Positions 41,345 to 50,780 of a stretch of 64,000 nt of DNA are shown piece after piece. The position numbers were made by a program, and so were the translations under genes. Source of the DNA: Pirellulales bacterium (lineage in GTDB: Bacteria > Planctomycetota > Planctomycetia > Pirellulales > Lacipirellulaceae); the NCBI GenBank assembly GCA_022448265.1, contig JAKVCC010000012.1, forward strand, positions 62,001-126,000, written 5' to 3'. The notes beneath the pieces were generated by a model, which was not told where the DNA came from, did no database searches, and was given only the letters and a program-made list of their open reading frames with translations. How positions within the stretch are numbered: the first letter of the stretch is position 1; each line of letters begins with the position of its first letter.

Positions 41345-44173
41345 ATGAATCCACACTGGTCCAGCGCGATAACAATGCGATTGCTATTGGTATTTGCCGC
41401 GTTCGTTTGTGCCTCCATTAGACTTTTTGCTGCGGGTACGGTCGACTATCTTCGCGACGTAGTTCCTATTCTCGAACGGCGCTGCATCGGTTGCCACTCC
41501 AGTGACGATCCGGAAGGTGGAATGGTGATGGACTCCCATCAGGCGCTACTTGCTGGCGGCGAGTCGGGCGTGGCGATCACCCCAGGCGCAGCGGGCTCTA
41601 GTCGGCTGGTCTTGATGGTGACCGGACAGATGGAACCGTTGATGCCGCCTGAGGATGAGGAGCGACCCACGCAAGAAGAACTCGACACTCTGGTCGCCTG
41701 GATCGACCAAGGCGCCCCGGGCCCGGATGGCGATCCACCGTTCAAACGCGAGCTTCGCGTCCCCGAGATTAGGCCCAACGAGAAGGCCCACATGCCGGTC
41801 ACAGCGCTGGCGATCTCTCCGGATGGCCAGGTGAGAGCGGTTGCGCGCTACGGAAGGGTTGATTTGCTTCGACAAGACGACTCCATTTTTGCCACACTGG
41901 TCGGAGAGTTGGGCAAAGTGAACGCGTTGACCTTCAACCGAGATGGATCGCAACTGCTGGTTGCCTCGGGCCTGGCGGGGGTATACGGCAGTGCTTCGCT
42001 ATTTTCGGTCAACTCGGTGGACGCGGCGGCTTCTGGAAAATTGATCCACGAATTCCTGGGGCACCGGGATGCGTTATACGCTGCCATTTTCTCGCCAGAC
42101 GAGTTAACGATTGCCACAGCTGGTTATGATCGCGACATTCTCTTGTGGGACGTGTCGACCGGCGAGTTGCTGCGCCGGTTCACGGGGCATAACGGCGCCA
42201 TTTTTGACTTGGCATTTTCTCCGGAAGGAAAAGTTCTCCTCAGTGCGTGCGCTGACGAAACGGTGAAAGTCTGGAACGTCGAGACGGGTGAGCGGCTCGA
42301 TACACTCAGCCAACCCGAAGGTGAGGTGTATGCTGTCGATGTTACCCCCGACGGCGAGCACATTTTGGCGGCAAGCGCCGACAATCGACTGCGGGTTTGG
42401 CAGCTTCGATCTATAGACCATGCGGATATTAATCCCATTGTGGCCACACGCTTCATCGACGAATCACCGCTGGTCAATTTTCAATTGACGCCCAATGGCG
42501 ACGGGCTGCTCGTTCTTAGTCAGGCGGGAAACTTAAAACTGATCCGGACTCGAGATTGGAGTGAGGCAGCAGCACTTAAACAGCTGGGCGATATGGGAAG
42601 TGATTTGAGCATTGAGCCCGACGGCAAGGCGGTAGCGATCGGACTGATGAATGGGCAGGTTGCGTGGCGTGATCTGCCGGCCGTGGGTCGGCGACGGCTG
42701 GCGAGTGCCGAGGCGGTACAGCCCGTTTATTTAGACTTGGGCCCGTGCGTCAGGCTCAAGGAGGCCGAACTCAGCGAAACATTTCACGTGGATCCACTCG
42801 CGTCAGAAAACCCGGCTACGGATCTTGTGGTCTTACGAGTTCCCCGTGGCGTCAAGGTATCGGGTGTGATTAGCGCTCCTGCTGAAGCCGATCACTATCA
42901 GTGGCGTGCGCGGGCCGGAGAAGTCTGGGCCATCGATGCCAATGCTGCCGACAAGAGCCCCGTGGACTGTCTGGTGACCGTGCTCGATGACGCACTCCAA
43001 CCGGTTCTCCGCACGCGGTTGCAGGCAACGCGGGAAACCTACTTTACCTTTCGGGGCAGAAATAGCACCGATAGCGACGGCTTTCGCATGTTTAACTGGC
43101 AGGACATGAAGCTAAGCCGATACCTCTATGCTGCAGGCGAGGTCACGCGGTTGTGGATGCACCCGCGCGGACCCGATTCAGGTTTCAAAGTCTATCCGGG
43201 CGAGGGAAGCAGATGGACCTATTTTGGTACGACCCATGCCGCGCATGCCCTTGGCGAGGTTGCTTACGTCGTTCGCCCGCTGGTCGAGGATGAGATTCCT
43301 CCTGAAAATGGGCTCCCCGTGTTTGATGTCTATTACGAAAACGATGACGATCCAATGCGAATAGAGGGGAAAAACAGCCGGTTGCTGTTTACGGCGCCAA
43401 AATCGGGTGACTACCTGGTTCGGCTTAGAGACACTCGTGGTCACGGTGGCGACGATTTCACCTACGAAATGGCGATCCGGGCTGCAGAACCAGAGTTTAA
43501 GGCATCGGTTGAGCTCAAATGTGGCACATTGCAAAGGGGTGGCGGACGAGAGTTTATTGTGCGCGTCGATCGCGTAGACGGTTTCGATGGGCCCGTAACG
43601 TTTGAAATCGCCGGATTGCCCCCGGGAGTGGTCGCCAATTTACCGCTCACGGTTGAAGCGGGCCAGCGCTATGCCGTGGGCACGCTGTGGGTGGCCGAAG
43701 ATGCAGAGGGGTGGGAAGGAAAAATCGCGCCGCAATTGGTAGCGCGTGCGCAAATTAGAGGACGGACGGTCGAATGCCGTTTGGGCTCGGTAGGAGAACT
43801 GACGATAGGAGATGTGCCCAGTGTTGTTCCATCGGTTCATCCCCTGGACCGTACCGTCGCGGAAGACGAGGTGTGGACCCTGTCAGTCGGACGTGGAAAA
43901 ACGGTTTCGGCCCGTCTCATGATTCGCCGGAAAGGGGATTTTGACGAGGAAGTTTCATTTGGGGCTGAGGTTTCGGGGCGGAACGCATCCCAAGGCGTCT
44001 ACGTCGACAATATTGGCCTCAACGGCCTGATCATTCTGGCCGGTGAAGTTGAGCGAGAGTTCTTTTTAACGGCCGACCCCACCGCAGTTCCCGGAAAACG
44101 ATCGTTCTTTTTAACTGCCAATGTTGATGGGGGCGTGACATCGCATCCGATCACAGTAGAGGTGCTACCGTAG
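41345..44173 (+). CDS. Exported planctomycete cytochrome-c/WD40 protein
   Basis: The protein has 942 residues with a signal peptide (MRLLLVFAAFVCASIRLFAA). A PSCyt1 domain follows: VDYLRDVVPILERRCIGCHS gives a CxxCH heme site, with MPPEDEERPTQEELDTLVAW and IDQGAPGP. Next come at least five WD40 blades (LWDVSTGELLRRFTGHNGAI, FSPEGKVLLSACADETVKVW, DGEHILAASADNRLRVWQL) and then several beta domains (about 430-940), including pre-peptidase-like strands such as KSGDYLVRLRDTRGHGGDDF. The whole is a typical planctomycete periplasmic protein. It follows the DUF1549/1553 gene by 161 bases and converges on the sugar permease gene, with an inverted repeat between. Confidence 0.92.
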   Translation: MNPHWSSAITMRLLLVFAAFVCASIRLFAAGTVDYLRDVVPILERRCIGCHSSDDPEGGMVMDSHQALLAGGESGVAITPGAAGSSRLVLMVTGQMEPLMPPEDEERPTQEELDTLVAWIDQGAPGPDGDPPFKRELRVPEIRPNEKAHMPVTALAISPDGQVRAVARYGRVDLLRQDDSIFATLVGELGKVNALTFNRDGSQLLVASGLAGVYGSASLFSVNSVDAAASGKLIHEFLGHRDALYAAIFSPDELTIATAGYDRDILLWDVSTGELLRRFTGHNGAIFDLAFSPEGKVLLSACADETVKVWNVETGERLDTLSQPEGEVYAVDVTPDGEHILAASADNRLRVWQLRSIDHADINPIVATRFIDESPLVNFQLTPNGDGLLVLSQAGNLKLIRTRDWSEAAALKQLGDMGSDLSIEPDGKAVAIGLMNGQVAWRDLPAVGRRRLASAEAVQPVYLDLGPCVRLKEAELSETFHVDPLASENPATDLVVLRVPRGVKVSGVISAPAEADHYQWRARAGEVWAIDANAADKSPVDCLVTVLDDALQPVLRTRLQATRETYFTFRGRNSTDSDGFRMFNWQDMKLSRYLYAAGEVTRLWMHPRGPDSGFKVYPGEGSRWTYFGTTHAAHALGEVAYVVRPLVEDEIPPENGLPVFDVYYENDDDPMRIEGKNSRLLFTAPKSGDYLVRLRDTRGHGGDDFTYEMAIRAAEPEFKASVELKCGTLQRGGGREFIVRVDRVDGFDGPVTFEIAGLPPGVVANLPLTVEAGQRYAVGTLWVAEDAEGWEGKIAPQLVARAQIRGRTVECRLGSVGELTIGDVPSVVPSVHPLDRTVAEDEVWTLSVGRGKTVSARLMIRRKGDFDEEVSFGAEVSGRNASQGVYVDNIGLNGLIILAGEVEREFFLTADPTAVPGKRSFFLTANVDGGVTSHPITVEVLP

Positions 44174-44251
44174 AACCCATTTCAAGGTCGTCAGTCGGCG
44201 CAAAAATTCCCGAAGATTGTGACTCTAAACAAGATTTTGAAACGGGTTCTA
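44171..44251. terminator. Long inverted repeat between convergent genes
   Basis: TAGAACCCATTTCAA (44171-44185) and TTGAAACGGGTTCTA (44237-44251) are complementary at 14 of 15 positions, separated by 51 bases. The first arm contains the stop codon of the cytochrome/WD40 gene and the second ends six bases before the stop of the minus-strand permease gene. The symmetric position suggests a bidirectional terminator or a barrier to antisense reading, although the loop is long. Confidence 0.5.
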
Positions 44252-44256
44252 ATCTC

Positions 44257-45282
44257 TTAGCTCGAGTTGGCTCGATTGCGCGAAGCCACTAGGCGCCGGA
44301 CGAGCGCGTCAGCTGTAACTCCGGCCAGAATCACTCCGCCAATAATTGCGAACTCGATTTTTTGGTACTCGGGATGGACTAGGTTAATGGTATTTGTCAA
44401 AACCACCATCACTGCGGCGCCCACCACAACTCCTGAAATGTTTCCCTCGCCCCCTCGGAGCGAACATCCTCCCAGTACGGCCGCTGCGATCGCGTACAGC
44501 TCGTAAAAATTTCCGAAATCGCTTGGCTGGGCAGCATTAATGTCCAAGACAAACAAAATGCCGCCGAGGCCGGCAAGGGTCGAACAGATCACATAGGCGG
44601 AGGTCGTGAAACGATCGACGTTGATGCCGCTGTAGCGAGCCGCTTCGCGGTTGCCGCCAATCGCAAACAAATAACGGCCAAACACGGTGCGGTTCAGGAT
44701 CACCATGGCGATGATTGCGATGATGATCAATAGGAGTGTTGTCGCTGGCAGGCGGAAGTCACCTGCAACATCGCCAAAAAGCGGAATATGGCCGGTGGCG
44801 AGACTCCGCAAGTCAGTGAACTCCAGCCCAAATCCTTGCGATCGATCTTTGGTAATGCCACGAGCTGCGCCACGATAAAAAAGCAGGCCGCACAGGGTGA
44901 CGACAAACGGTTGCAGGCGCATTTTGGTAATCATGACTCCATGAAACAGGCCGATCGCAGCCGATGCGCCCAGTACGGTTGCCAGGGATGCTGCGACCGA
45001 CCAATTACATTGGGTAAGCAAAAATGGGAGCATGACCCCGGTCAAGCAGACAACCGAGCCAATCGATAGATCAATGCCGCCTGTAACAATCACAAACGCC
45101 ACACCGATGCTGAGTATTCCAAACAGGGCCGTACGGTGAACGATGTTTTCCAGGTTGGCCGCGAGAAGAAACCGGTCGCTGGAGATAGCCGTGTAGATGC
45201 AGATGACCATCAAGAGGCTAAAGATGCCCAGGAACTTTGACCCTTCCAGGCTCGAAAACGGATTCAATCGATTGGCACGCAT
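44257..45282 (-). CDS. Ribose-type sugar ABC transporter, permease
   Basis: The protein has 341 residues with about ten hydrophobic segments, from FLGIFSLLMVICIYTAI to IIGGVILAGVTADALV. Family motifs of the RbsC/XylH type are FGILSIGVAFVIVTGGIDLS, IGSVVCLTGVMLPF, YELYAIAAAVLGGCSLRGGE and VVVGAAVMVVLTNTINL. It forms the membrane channel of an importer with the ATPase and binding protein encoded upstream on the same strand (gaps 98 and 103 bases), so the set is complete. The imported sugar cannot be told from the permease. Position at the end of a catabolic gene run suggests that it feeds that pathway. The ATG at 45282 has a basic N-terminus that fits an inside-first topology. Confidence 0.93.
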   Translation of the reverse strand: MRANRLNPFSSLEGSKFLGIFSLLMVICIYTAISSDRFLLAANLENIVHRTALFGILSIGVAFVIVTGGIDLSIGSVVCLTGVMLPFLLTQCNWSVAASLATVLGASAAIGLFHGVMITKMRLQPFVVTLCGLLFYRGAARGITKDRSQGFGLEFTDLRSLATGHIPLFGDVAGDFRLPATTLLLIIIAIIAMVILNRTVFGRYLFAIGGNREAARYSGINVDRFTTSAYVICSTLAGLGGILFVLDINAAQPSDFGNFYELYAIAAAVLGGCSLRGGEGNISGVVVGAAVMVVLTNTINLVHPEYQKIEFAIIGGVILAGVTADALVRRLVASRNRANSS

Positions 45283-45380
45283 GGTTTTTCGACTTCCTTC
45301 GGTTTTATCGTTTATCGCGCCTCGTCAATGGCGCCTTGCTGTTGACCAAGCCATCATCTGGGTGCCGTAGCCAACGGTGG

Positions 45381-46883
45381 CTACGTTTCTGCGACCGCCA
45401 GCTGCATGACCGATTCTTCGCTCAATTGATCACGGTGGACCTCACCGGTAATCCGACCATGGTGCATCACCAACGCGCGGTCGGACAGGCCGAGAATTTC
45501 TTCCATGTCGCTGGACGCAAACAGGACGGCCACCCCGCGGCCTGCCAGTTCGTGCATCAATGCATAGATCTCTGATTTGCTGCCTACGTCGATACCGCGC
45601 GTCGGTTCGTCAAGTAGGAGTACGCGCGGTTTGGTGGCAAGCCACTTGCCAAGGACTACTTTTTGTTGATTTCCGCCTGACAGGGTGTGAACGGGCGATT
45701 CGCGATCGGGCGTCTTAATCCTTAGCTGCTCAATAGTGTCGGTACAAAGTTTGCCTTCGGCGCGCGGGCGGACAAAGCCCCAACGACTCAGTGTTTTCCG
45801 GAGGCTGGCCAAAGATAAATTCCAGCGAACACCTTTTTGCAACAGCAACCCACATTGCCGCCGATCCTCTGGAGCGAGTACCACGCCGGCCGCAATTGCC
45901 TCGGCAGCAGTTTGAGGGGCATACGGTTTGCCGTCAACGTGAAGGCTTCCGCCCAGCATAGGAGTGATACCAAACAGAGTCGTCAGCAATTCAGTGCGAC
46001 CTGCGCCCACCAGTCCGGCAAGGCCGACAATTTCGCCTGAGCGTACCGAAAAATCGAGCTCCTCGCTGGGAAAGGCCGACGTGCGAAGCGAACGGGCCGT
46101 GATTGCCACGCCGCCCGCGGCGAGCGGTGTCCGCTGATAGTACTGCGAAATATCGCGGCCCACCATCATGCGGACAATCTTGTCGCGATCGATCTGAGCG
46201 CCCGAGAGCTCGCCAACGCTCCTTCCATCACGCAGCACGACTACACGGTCGGCCAGGTCAGTTACCTCGTGCAGTCGATGCGAAATATAACAAATGGCAA
46301 TGCCCCGCTCGCGAAGCTGCCGGACTACTTTGTATAGCTTATCGGCCTCTTGTTGCGACAAAGACGAAGTGGGCTCGTCCATAATGAGCACGCGAGCATC
46401 GACCGAAAGCGCTTTGGCAATCTCGACAAGTTGCTGCTGGCCAAGGGAAAGCGAATCCAGACGTACCTCGGGTGAGACTTCAAGTCCAACTCTCGCCATA
46501 TGCTGTCGGGCCTGGTCCGCAATCGCCTTCTTGGAAATGAATCCAAGTCGTCGTGGTTCGCGGCCGAGAAAAACATTTGCCCCCAGGTCGAGATTAGGTG
46601 CTAGGTTTAACTCTTGATGAATCAGGGCCACGCCGGCAGATAGGGCCTGGTGGATGTGTGCGAAAACAGTGGGTCGTCCATCGACTAAAACCGACCCCCG
46701 AGAGGGTTGCACCACACCGGCCAAAACCTTCATGAGCGTGCTCTTGCCCGCCCCGTTTTCACCCACCACGGCCAGCACCTCGCCTGGTCGCACACTCAGC
46801 GACACGTCGTCCAGCGCATGAACCCCCCCGTACCGCTTGCAAACGCCACGTGCTTCAAAAATTGCTGCAGTGGCGCTGGTCAT
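45381..46883 (-). CDS. Ribose-type sugar ABC transporter, duplicated ATPase
   Basis: The protein has 500 residues from the ATG at 46883 and carries two nucleotide-binding domains, as in RbsA/MglA. The N-terminal one has Walker A GENGAGKSTLMK, signature LSLGQQQLVEIAKAL and Walker B VLIMDEPTSSLS. The C-terminal one has the altered Walker A typical of RbsA (LVGAGRTELLTTLFG), the signature LSGGNQQKVVLGKWL and Walker B VLLLDEPTRGID. It powers import of a sugar through the permease encoded downstream. The open frame contains no break. A TTG two codons upstream is possible but the ATG is preferred. Confidence 0.95.
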   Translation of the reverse strand: MTSATAAIFEARGVCKRYGGVHALDDVSLSVRPGEVLAVVGENGAGKSTLMKVLAGVVQPSRGSVLVDGRPTVFAHIHQALSAGVALIHQELNLAPNLDLGANVFLGREPRRLGFISKKAIADQARQHMARVGLEVSPEVRLDSLSLGQQQLVEIAKALSVDARVLIMDEPTSSLSQQEADKLYKVVRQLRERGIAICYISHRLHEVTDLADRVVVLRDGRSVGELSGAQIDRDKIVRMMVGRDISQYYQRTPLAAGGVAITARSLRTSAFPSEELDFSVRSGEIVGLAGLVGAGRTELLTTLFGITPMLGGSLHVDGKPYAPQTAAEAIAAGVVLAPEDRRQCGLLLQKGVRWNLSLASLRKTLSRWGFVRPRAEGKLCTDTIEQLRIKTPDRESPVHTLSGGNQQKVVLGKWLATKPRVLLLDEPTRGIDVGSKSEIYALMHELAGRGVAVLFASSDMEEILGLSDRALVMHHGRITGEVHRDQLSEESVMQLAVAET

Positions 46884-46986
46884 CAATTACGCTATTCGGC
46901 TTAAAACCAACCCCAGAACACCAGGCGGCTACGATAGCAATCGTGGCAGGGGAGTCCCGCGGACAGTTTTGGGATAGGCTTCCAGT

Positions 46987-48024
46987 CTAGTTGGTTGCCA
47001 TTTGTTCTTTGAGAGTCTTCCAAAATGGCTCCAGGTTCCCATTGTCGATAACCCGTGGAGGCACGTCAATAAAGCCAGTTGACGGAAGAATAGATTCGTC
47101 GCCGCGATGCAAACCTGTCAACAGCCGTATGGATTCGTAACCGTACTGGAAGGGATCCTGGACGACCGTGCCAACAACTGCACCATCTTTGATCGCTTGC
47201 AACGTGATGTCGGCCTCGTCAAACCCAATGACCTTCACCTTGCCAGTCTTGTCAGCGCGATCCAAGGCTTCCAAAATGGCTGGCGGATTGTAGACAAAAA
47301 GCCCCACCATAGCCCCAATGTCAGGATGCCGGGTCAGCGTGTCTTCGACATTGGCCTTGGCCTTGGCTCGATCGAATTGGTCGGTGAGTGTTCCAAGCAC
47401 CTCGTACTGGCCGTCTGGGCTAGACAAGATCACACCTGGATCGTCACGCCGCGTGGAGTCGGGCTCGCGGCCCAAGATCCTGTCAATACACCCTTGGCGC
47501 CTAAGTTGGGCATTATCCTGGTCGAGTCGCCCTATAAAGAGCATCACGGTGCCACCGCTGGGCAAGGCGTCGCGAACAAGCTGTCCGCACATGAGCCCCG
47601 CTTTGTAGTTGTCCATGCCGACGTAGGTCAGCCGATCGCTTTTAGGGGCGTCGGAGTCATGTGTGATCAGCTTGGTCGCAGCGGCAGCCTTATTGAGAAT
47701 GCCGATCTGGTTATCCGCATCGATCGGGCTGATGGCAATTCCGTCGGTACCACGTGTAATTAAATCTTCTATGCTTCGCGTTTGGTCCGTGAGCCCATCG
47801 GGCATGTAAACCGTGACGTCCACATCCGCGTCCTTCGCAGCTGCCTCGGCCCCGGCGGCTGCGATATTCCAAAAGCTGGCAACGCCATTGGTCACGTAGG
47901 CAAATCGAGGTTTGTCGCTACGAGCGCTTTCGCTCACCGAGTCGCTGCATCCCAGCGTGGGCAGCAGGAACAAAACGACGAGTGGGGCGATTTTGAGGGA
48001 AGCATGGTACCAGGGGTGTTTCAT
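46987..48024 (-). CDS. Sugar-binding lipoprotein of the ribose-type ABC importer
   Basis: The protein has 345 residues. The signal LKIAPLVVLFLLPTLGCSDS has a lipobox (TLGC), so the mature protein is anchored at the membrane by Cys26. The periplasmic-binding-protein 1 fold shows RFAYVTNGVASFWNIAAAGA, EAAAKDADVDVTVYMPDG, GTDGIAISPIDADNQIGILN and LITHDSDAPKSDRLTYVGMD, followed by GLFVYNPPAILEALDRA and KVIGFDEADITLQAIKDGAV. This is the pattern of binding proteins for pentoses, hexoses, autoinducer-2 and inositol; the ligand cannot be told. It is first of the three transporter genes. Upstream is a 389-base gap. Confidence 0.92.
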   Translation of the reverse strand: MKHPWYHASLKIAPLVVLFLLPTLGCSDSVSESARSDKPRFAYVTNGVASFWNIAAAGAEAAAKDADVDVTVYMPDGLTDQTRSIEDLITRGTDGIAISPIDADNQIGILNKAAAATKLITHDSDAPKSDRLTYVGMDNYKAGLMCGQLVRDALPSGGTVMLFIGRLDQDNAQLRRQGCIDRILGREPDSTRRDDPGVILSSPDGQYEVLGTLTDQFDRAKAKANVEDTLTRHPDIGAMVGLFVYNPPAILEALDRADKTGKVKVIGFDEADITLQAIKDGAVVGTVVQDPFQYGYESIRLLTGLHRGDESILPSTGFIDVPPRVIDNGNLEPFWKTLKEQMATN

Positions 48025-48413
48025 GGGGGCTCTCTCAGTTAGGGGCCAATCTTTTTGCAGAGGACAGCACGCCCAACGCTTCCTGCCATTGCCCGGCCGT
48101 CACAGGAACCACCCGGCCCTGTTTGCCGGACACGGTCGAACCACCTAGCGCGCTTTGGCTGGTCGTCCTGAGGAAATTATTTTAGCACGTACGGCTTAGC
48201 AGTGTAAACGGGGACTGAAAGCCGATTGGCACTACTGACCCTGGTGTTATGGGCCGAGCTTTAAGCCTGATATCAATCGCATTTCACTAGACAAAAACTA
48301 TGTTGCTCATTGTAACAATAGAAAGTGTTTCAAGAAACGATTGATGCCGTTTATGCAGTGTTGCCCTTGGTGCAGTAAGACGATCAAAAAGTGATTTCAA
48401 GGTCTGATCCCCA
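48025..48413. other. Gene-free gap before the transporter genes
   Basis: These 389 bases probably hold the promoter of the importer operon. The only symmetric site I see is ATTGT-A-ACAAT at 48309-48319, an 11-base palindrome 285 bases upstream of the binding-protein start. It is unlike the CATTAT elements beside the deoR gene. Confidence 0.35.
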
Positions 48414-49040
48414 TCATTCCAACTCGGCCAGACGGATCTTGCGGAAGTCGATGGCCATCGACGCCCCTTTGTGAAGCTGGATTCCCACGGGCCCTTTTTT
48501 GATGTCCGAATCGGAGTCGTAATTCATTACGTAGCGCCCGTTGAGCCAGACAGTGTAGTTTCCACCTTTCACAACGATGGTCATAGCATTCCACCCATCC
48601 AATTGGAGTACCTCGGCGACGCCTTTTGCTTCGATCGGATATCCGCGTTTGCTGCCAATGTAGGGAGACCCGGTCATGTCGCGCTTGAGCGAACCGGAGA
48701 TGCCGATTTGGATCTGTTCGTTGGGGTGACGCAAAAAAATGCCTGAGTCGACGTGCGGCGCGCCGAATTTAAACTCGAATTCCATTACAAAGTTTTGATA
48801 TTCTTTTTCCGTCCAAAGTGCGGAGCCCTTTTTGTGCAGACCACTTTTGACACTGAGGACATCTTCCTTGGCCGTCCACCATATGTTGTCGACCGGAGCT
48901 TTCCAGCCAGTGAGATCTTTGCCATTAAAGATCGAGGGAAGTTCATCCCCCATGCCTTGGCGAGGGGCGAAAACACAAAGGCACAAGACGGGTATGATTG
49001 CGAGGCCCTGCTGGATGCGGCGGGCGGATCGATTTGGCAT
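48414..49040 (-). CDS. Exported DUF1080 (3-keto-disaccharide hydrolase-like) protein
   Basis: The protein has 208 residues from the ATG at 49040; the longer open frame before it is not coding in character. The signal peptide (GLAIIPVLCLCVFAPRQGMG) is followed by the concanavalin-like DUF1080 domain: SIFNGKDLTGWKAP, WWTAKEDVLSVKSG, ALWTEKEYQNFVMEFEFKF, DSGIFLRHP and WNAMTIVVKGGNYTVWLNGR, ending in GPVGIQLHKGASMAIDFRKI. Some members cleave 3-keto-glycosides. Here the gene lies between a sugar-isomerase gene and the importer on the same strand, which fits initial attack on a glycoside outside the cytoplasm; this is inference. The gene is separate from its neighbours by about 240 and 390 bases. 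Confidence 0.9.
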   Translation of the reverse strand: MPNRSARRIQQGLAIIPVLCLCVFAPRQGMGDELPSIFNGKDLTGWKAPVDNIWWTAKEDVLSVKSGLHKKGSALWTEKEYQNFVMEFEFKFGAPHVDSGIFLRHPNEQIQIGISGSLKRDMTGSPYIGSKRGYPIEAKGVAEVLQLDGWNAMTIVVKGGNYTVWLNGRYVMNYDSDSDIKKGPVGIQLHKGASMAIDFRKIRLAELE

Positions 49041-49284
49041 TTTCGGCGTGGCTCCAAAGCCGGGTATGGGGTCAATTTGTGTGATTGGTCGACACCGTAA
49101 TGGTCGCGGACCAATACCCAAGGAGGGAATGTCCGACAACCGAATTCCCGCGGACCGAATTTCCAACGCTGTTAGTTTTCCAGGCTTTCAGCGGGTGACG
49201 GGGGCGTTGGTATTTGGTCGTCTATTCTATTGTGAAAGCAAACGGATCCTCGACCCAAAACCTGGACATGTCGGGATAGGGCTG

Positions 49285-50145
49285 TCATAACGCCTCACGA
49301 TCGGACTTTAGCCGGCGAAGCAATTTAACCGCCTGGCCGATCTCCGTTTTTTGCCGGCCGGGCTCCTGGGGGATTTCTCGTTCGATGGTGAGCGGCCCAG
49401 TATAGCCAATCGTGTCGAGTGTGCTGAGGTAGGCCGCAAAATCGACCGCGCCTTCACCCAGCGGCATTTCCTGGCCCCAGGTTTCGCCCGGGCGATCGGA
49501 CCACAGCGCATCTTTGCAGTGTACGCTGCGAACATATGGGCCAATTGCCCTGAGCGCCGCGATGGGCTCACCGCAACCGTAGAGGATCATATTTGCCGGG
49601 TCGAAGTTGACAAAGAGATTGGGCCGGTCCACCGCCTGTAAGAAATCTATCAACACGTTGGCCGGTTCTTGTCCCGTCTCTAGATGGATATTGATGGCCC
49701 TTTGCGCGGCATAGTCGCAAGCGAGCCGCGTAGTCGCCAGGAGGGCACCAAACTGGGGGTCCGCTGAATCGTGGGGTACGAAACCCAGATGCAGTCCCGT
49801 CGCGTCGACCCCTAGCCGTTCGCTAAAGTCGATGATGTCTTTCAATTCGCGCAGCCGCTCTTGCCGGGTCGTGGATGGGACTAGGCCGATAGTGCGCTGC
49901 ACGGTTGGAATATCCACATAGCTTTCGCCTTCGAACCCGGCAAAAACTACCGTAACCGTCAGACCAACAGCCGCCAGTCGCTCAGAGAACTGCTGTGCTG
50001 CAGCCGGCGTACGTGAGACCCGGCTGGGTGCGTGGAGATGAACGGTGGTCACACCCAGTTCATGCGCAATGTCGAGATCGACTCCCAGTCCTTCGTCGAT
50101 GCTGGCAAAGACGCCCAGCGGCCATTTTTCGTTTGTGTCATTCAA
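49285..50145 (-). CDS. Sugar phosphate isomerase/epimerase-type TIM-barrel protein
   Basis: The protein has 286 residues from a TTG at 50145, which follows GGAGGTGG at a spacing of six bases; this is the best ribosome site in the region, and the earlier open frame has none. The AP-endonuclease-2-type barrel is plain: KWPLGVFASIDEGLGVDLDI, LGVTTVHLHAPS, LGVDATGLHLGFVPHDSADP, INIHLETGQEPANVLIDFLQ, LFVNFDPANMILYG and VRSVHCKDALWSD, with GQEMPLGEGAVDFAAYLSTL and GPLTIEREIP. The Glu, Asp, His and Glu at strand ends form the usual metal site. Enzymes of this family isomerise or epimerise ketoses or dehydrate inositol derivatives. Substrate unknown. Confidence 0.9.
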   Translation of the reverse strand: MNDTNEKWPLGVFASIDEGLGVDLDIAHELGVTTVHLHAPSRVSRTPAAAQQFSERLAAVGLTVTVVFAGFEGESYVDIPTVQRTIGLVPSTTRQERLRELKDIIDFSERLGVDATGLHLGFVPHDSADPQFGALLATTRLACDYAAQRAINIHLETGQEPANVLIDFLQAVDRPNLFVNFDPANMILYGCGEPIAALRAIGPYVRSVHCKDALWSDRPGETWGQEMPLGEGAVDFAAYLSTLDTIGYTGPLTIEREIPQEPGRQKTEIGQAVKLLRRLKSDREAL

Positions 50146-50504
50146 ATCGCCCACCTCCGATGGGAATGTCTCTTTGCGATGTTCCGATGGGGAGTCAGTT
50201 CTCTCGTGGTTCGCGACACATCGCCCAAGACGCAAGCGTGGTAAGGGTGTTTTGGTCGGGGCTTGCCGAGATAATCACTCCCCGGCGCCGACCATGTTGC
50301 CCCGCTATTTGCTGCGGCTGCGCGGTACTCTTGAGATGTGATTATGAATTGCAATGTGATCATCATAAGTTGCCATGTCTACCAGATCTAGGTCTAGGAT
50401 TTTCCTCATGGGCCTGCCAAGGGTCCCACCGGTTACCATCGTGGGTTGACTATATTAGAGTTTGGTCCAGCCAGGGAACTGATGCCAATCCAAGTTGAAT
50501 GTAA

Positions 50505-50780
50505 ATGGAGTCTCCAAGGCGGCAAGTTGTGCTGGCCTTTCTGGCCTACCTCGACGACGCAGAAATCTCTTGCGGCAGAGCGCTCATTCACTTGGCAGCA
50601 GCCGAGTGGGAGGTGTATATTGCCATCGCAACTTCAGGCGACTGGTCGAGCCCGCTGTGGGCGTATGACATCGCCGAGATGCGCCGCGCCTGTTTGCGCG
50701 GCAACCTGAAAATGGGCTCTCTGGTTCTCGGGCTCGCCGTCCCTCCGGGACTTGCGCATCTTCTACCCCGCCCCCAGTAG
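50505..50780 (+). CDS. Possible small protein, doubtful
   Basis: A 91-residue frame on the plus strand lies in the gap 50146-50762 and runs 18 bases into the 3' end of the minus-strand dehydrogenase gene. The sequence (RRQVVLAFLAYLDDAEISCG, then RALIHLAAAEWEVYIAIAT) could fold as helices and contains no low-complexity stretch. There is no clear ribosome site and no family that I recognise. It interrupts an otherwise minus-strand run of genes. The rest of this gap holds nothing else I can call. Confidence 0.3.
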   Translation: MESPRRQVVLAFLAYLDDAEISCGRALIHLAAAEWEVYIAIATSGDWSSPLWAYDIAEMRRACLRGNLKMGSLVLGLAVPPGLAHLLPRPQ

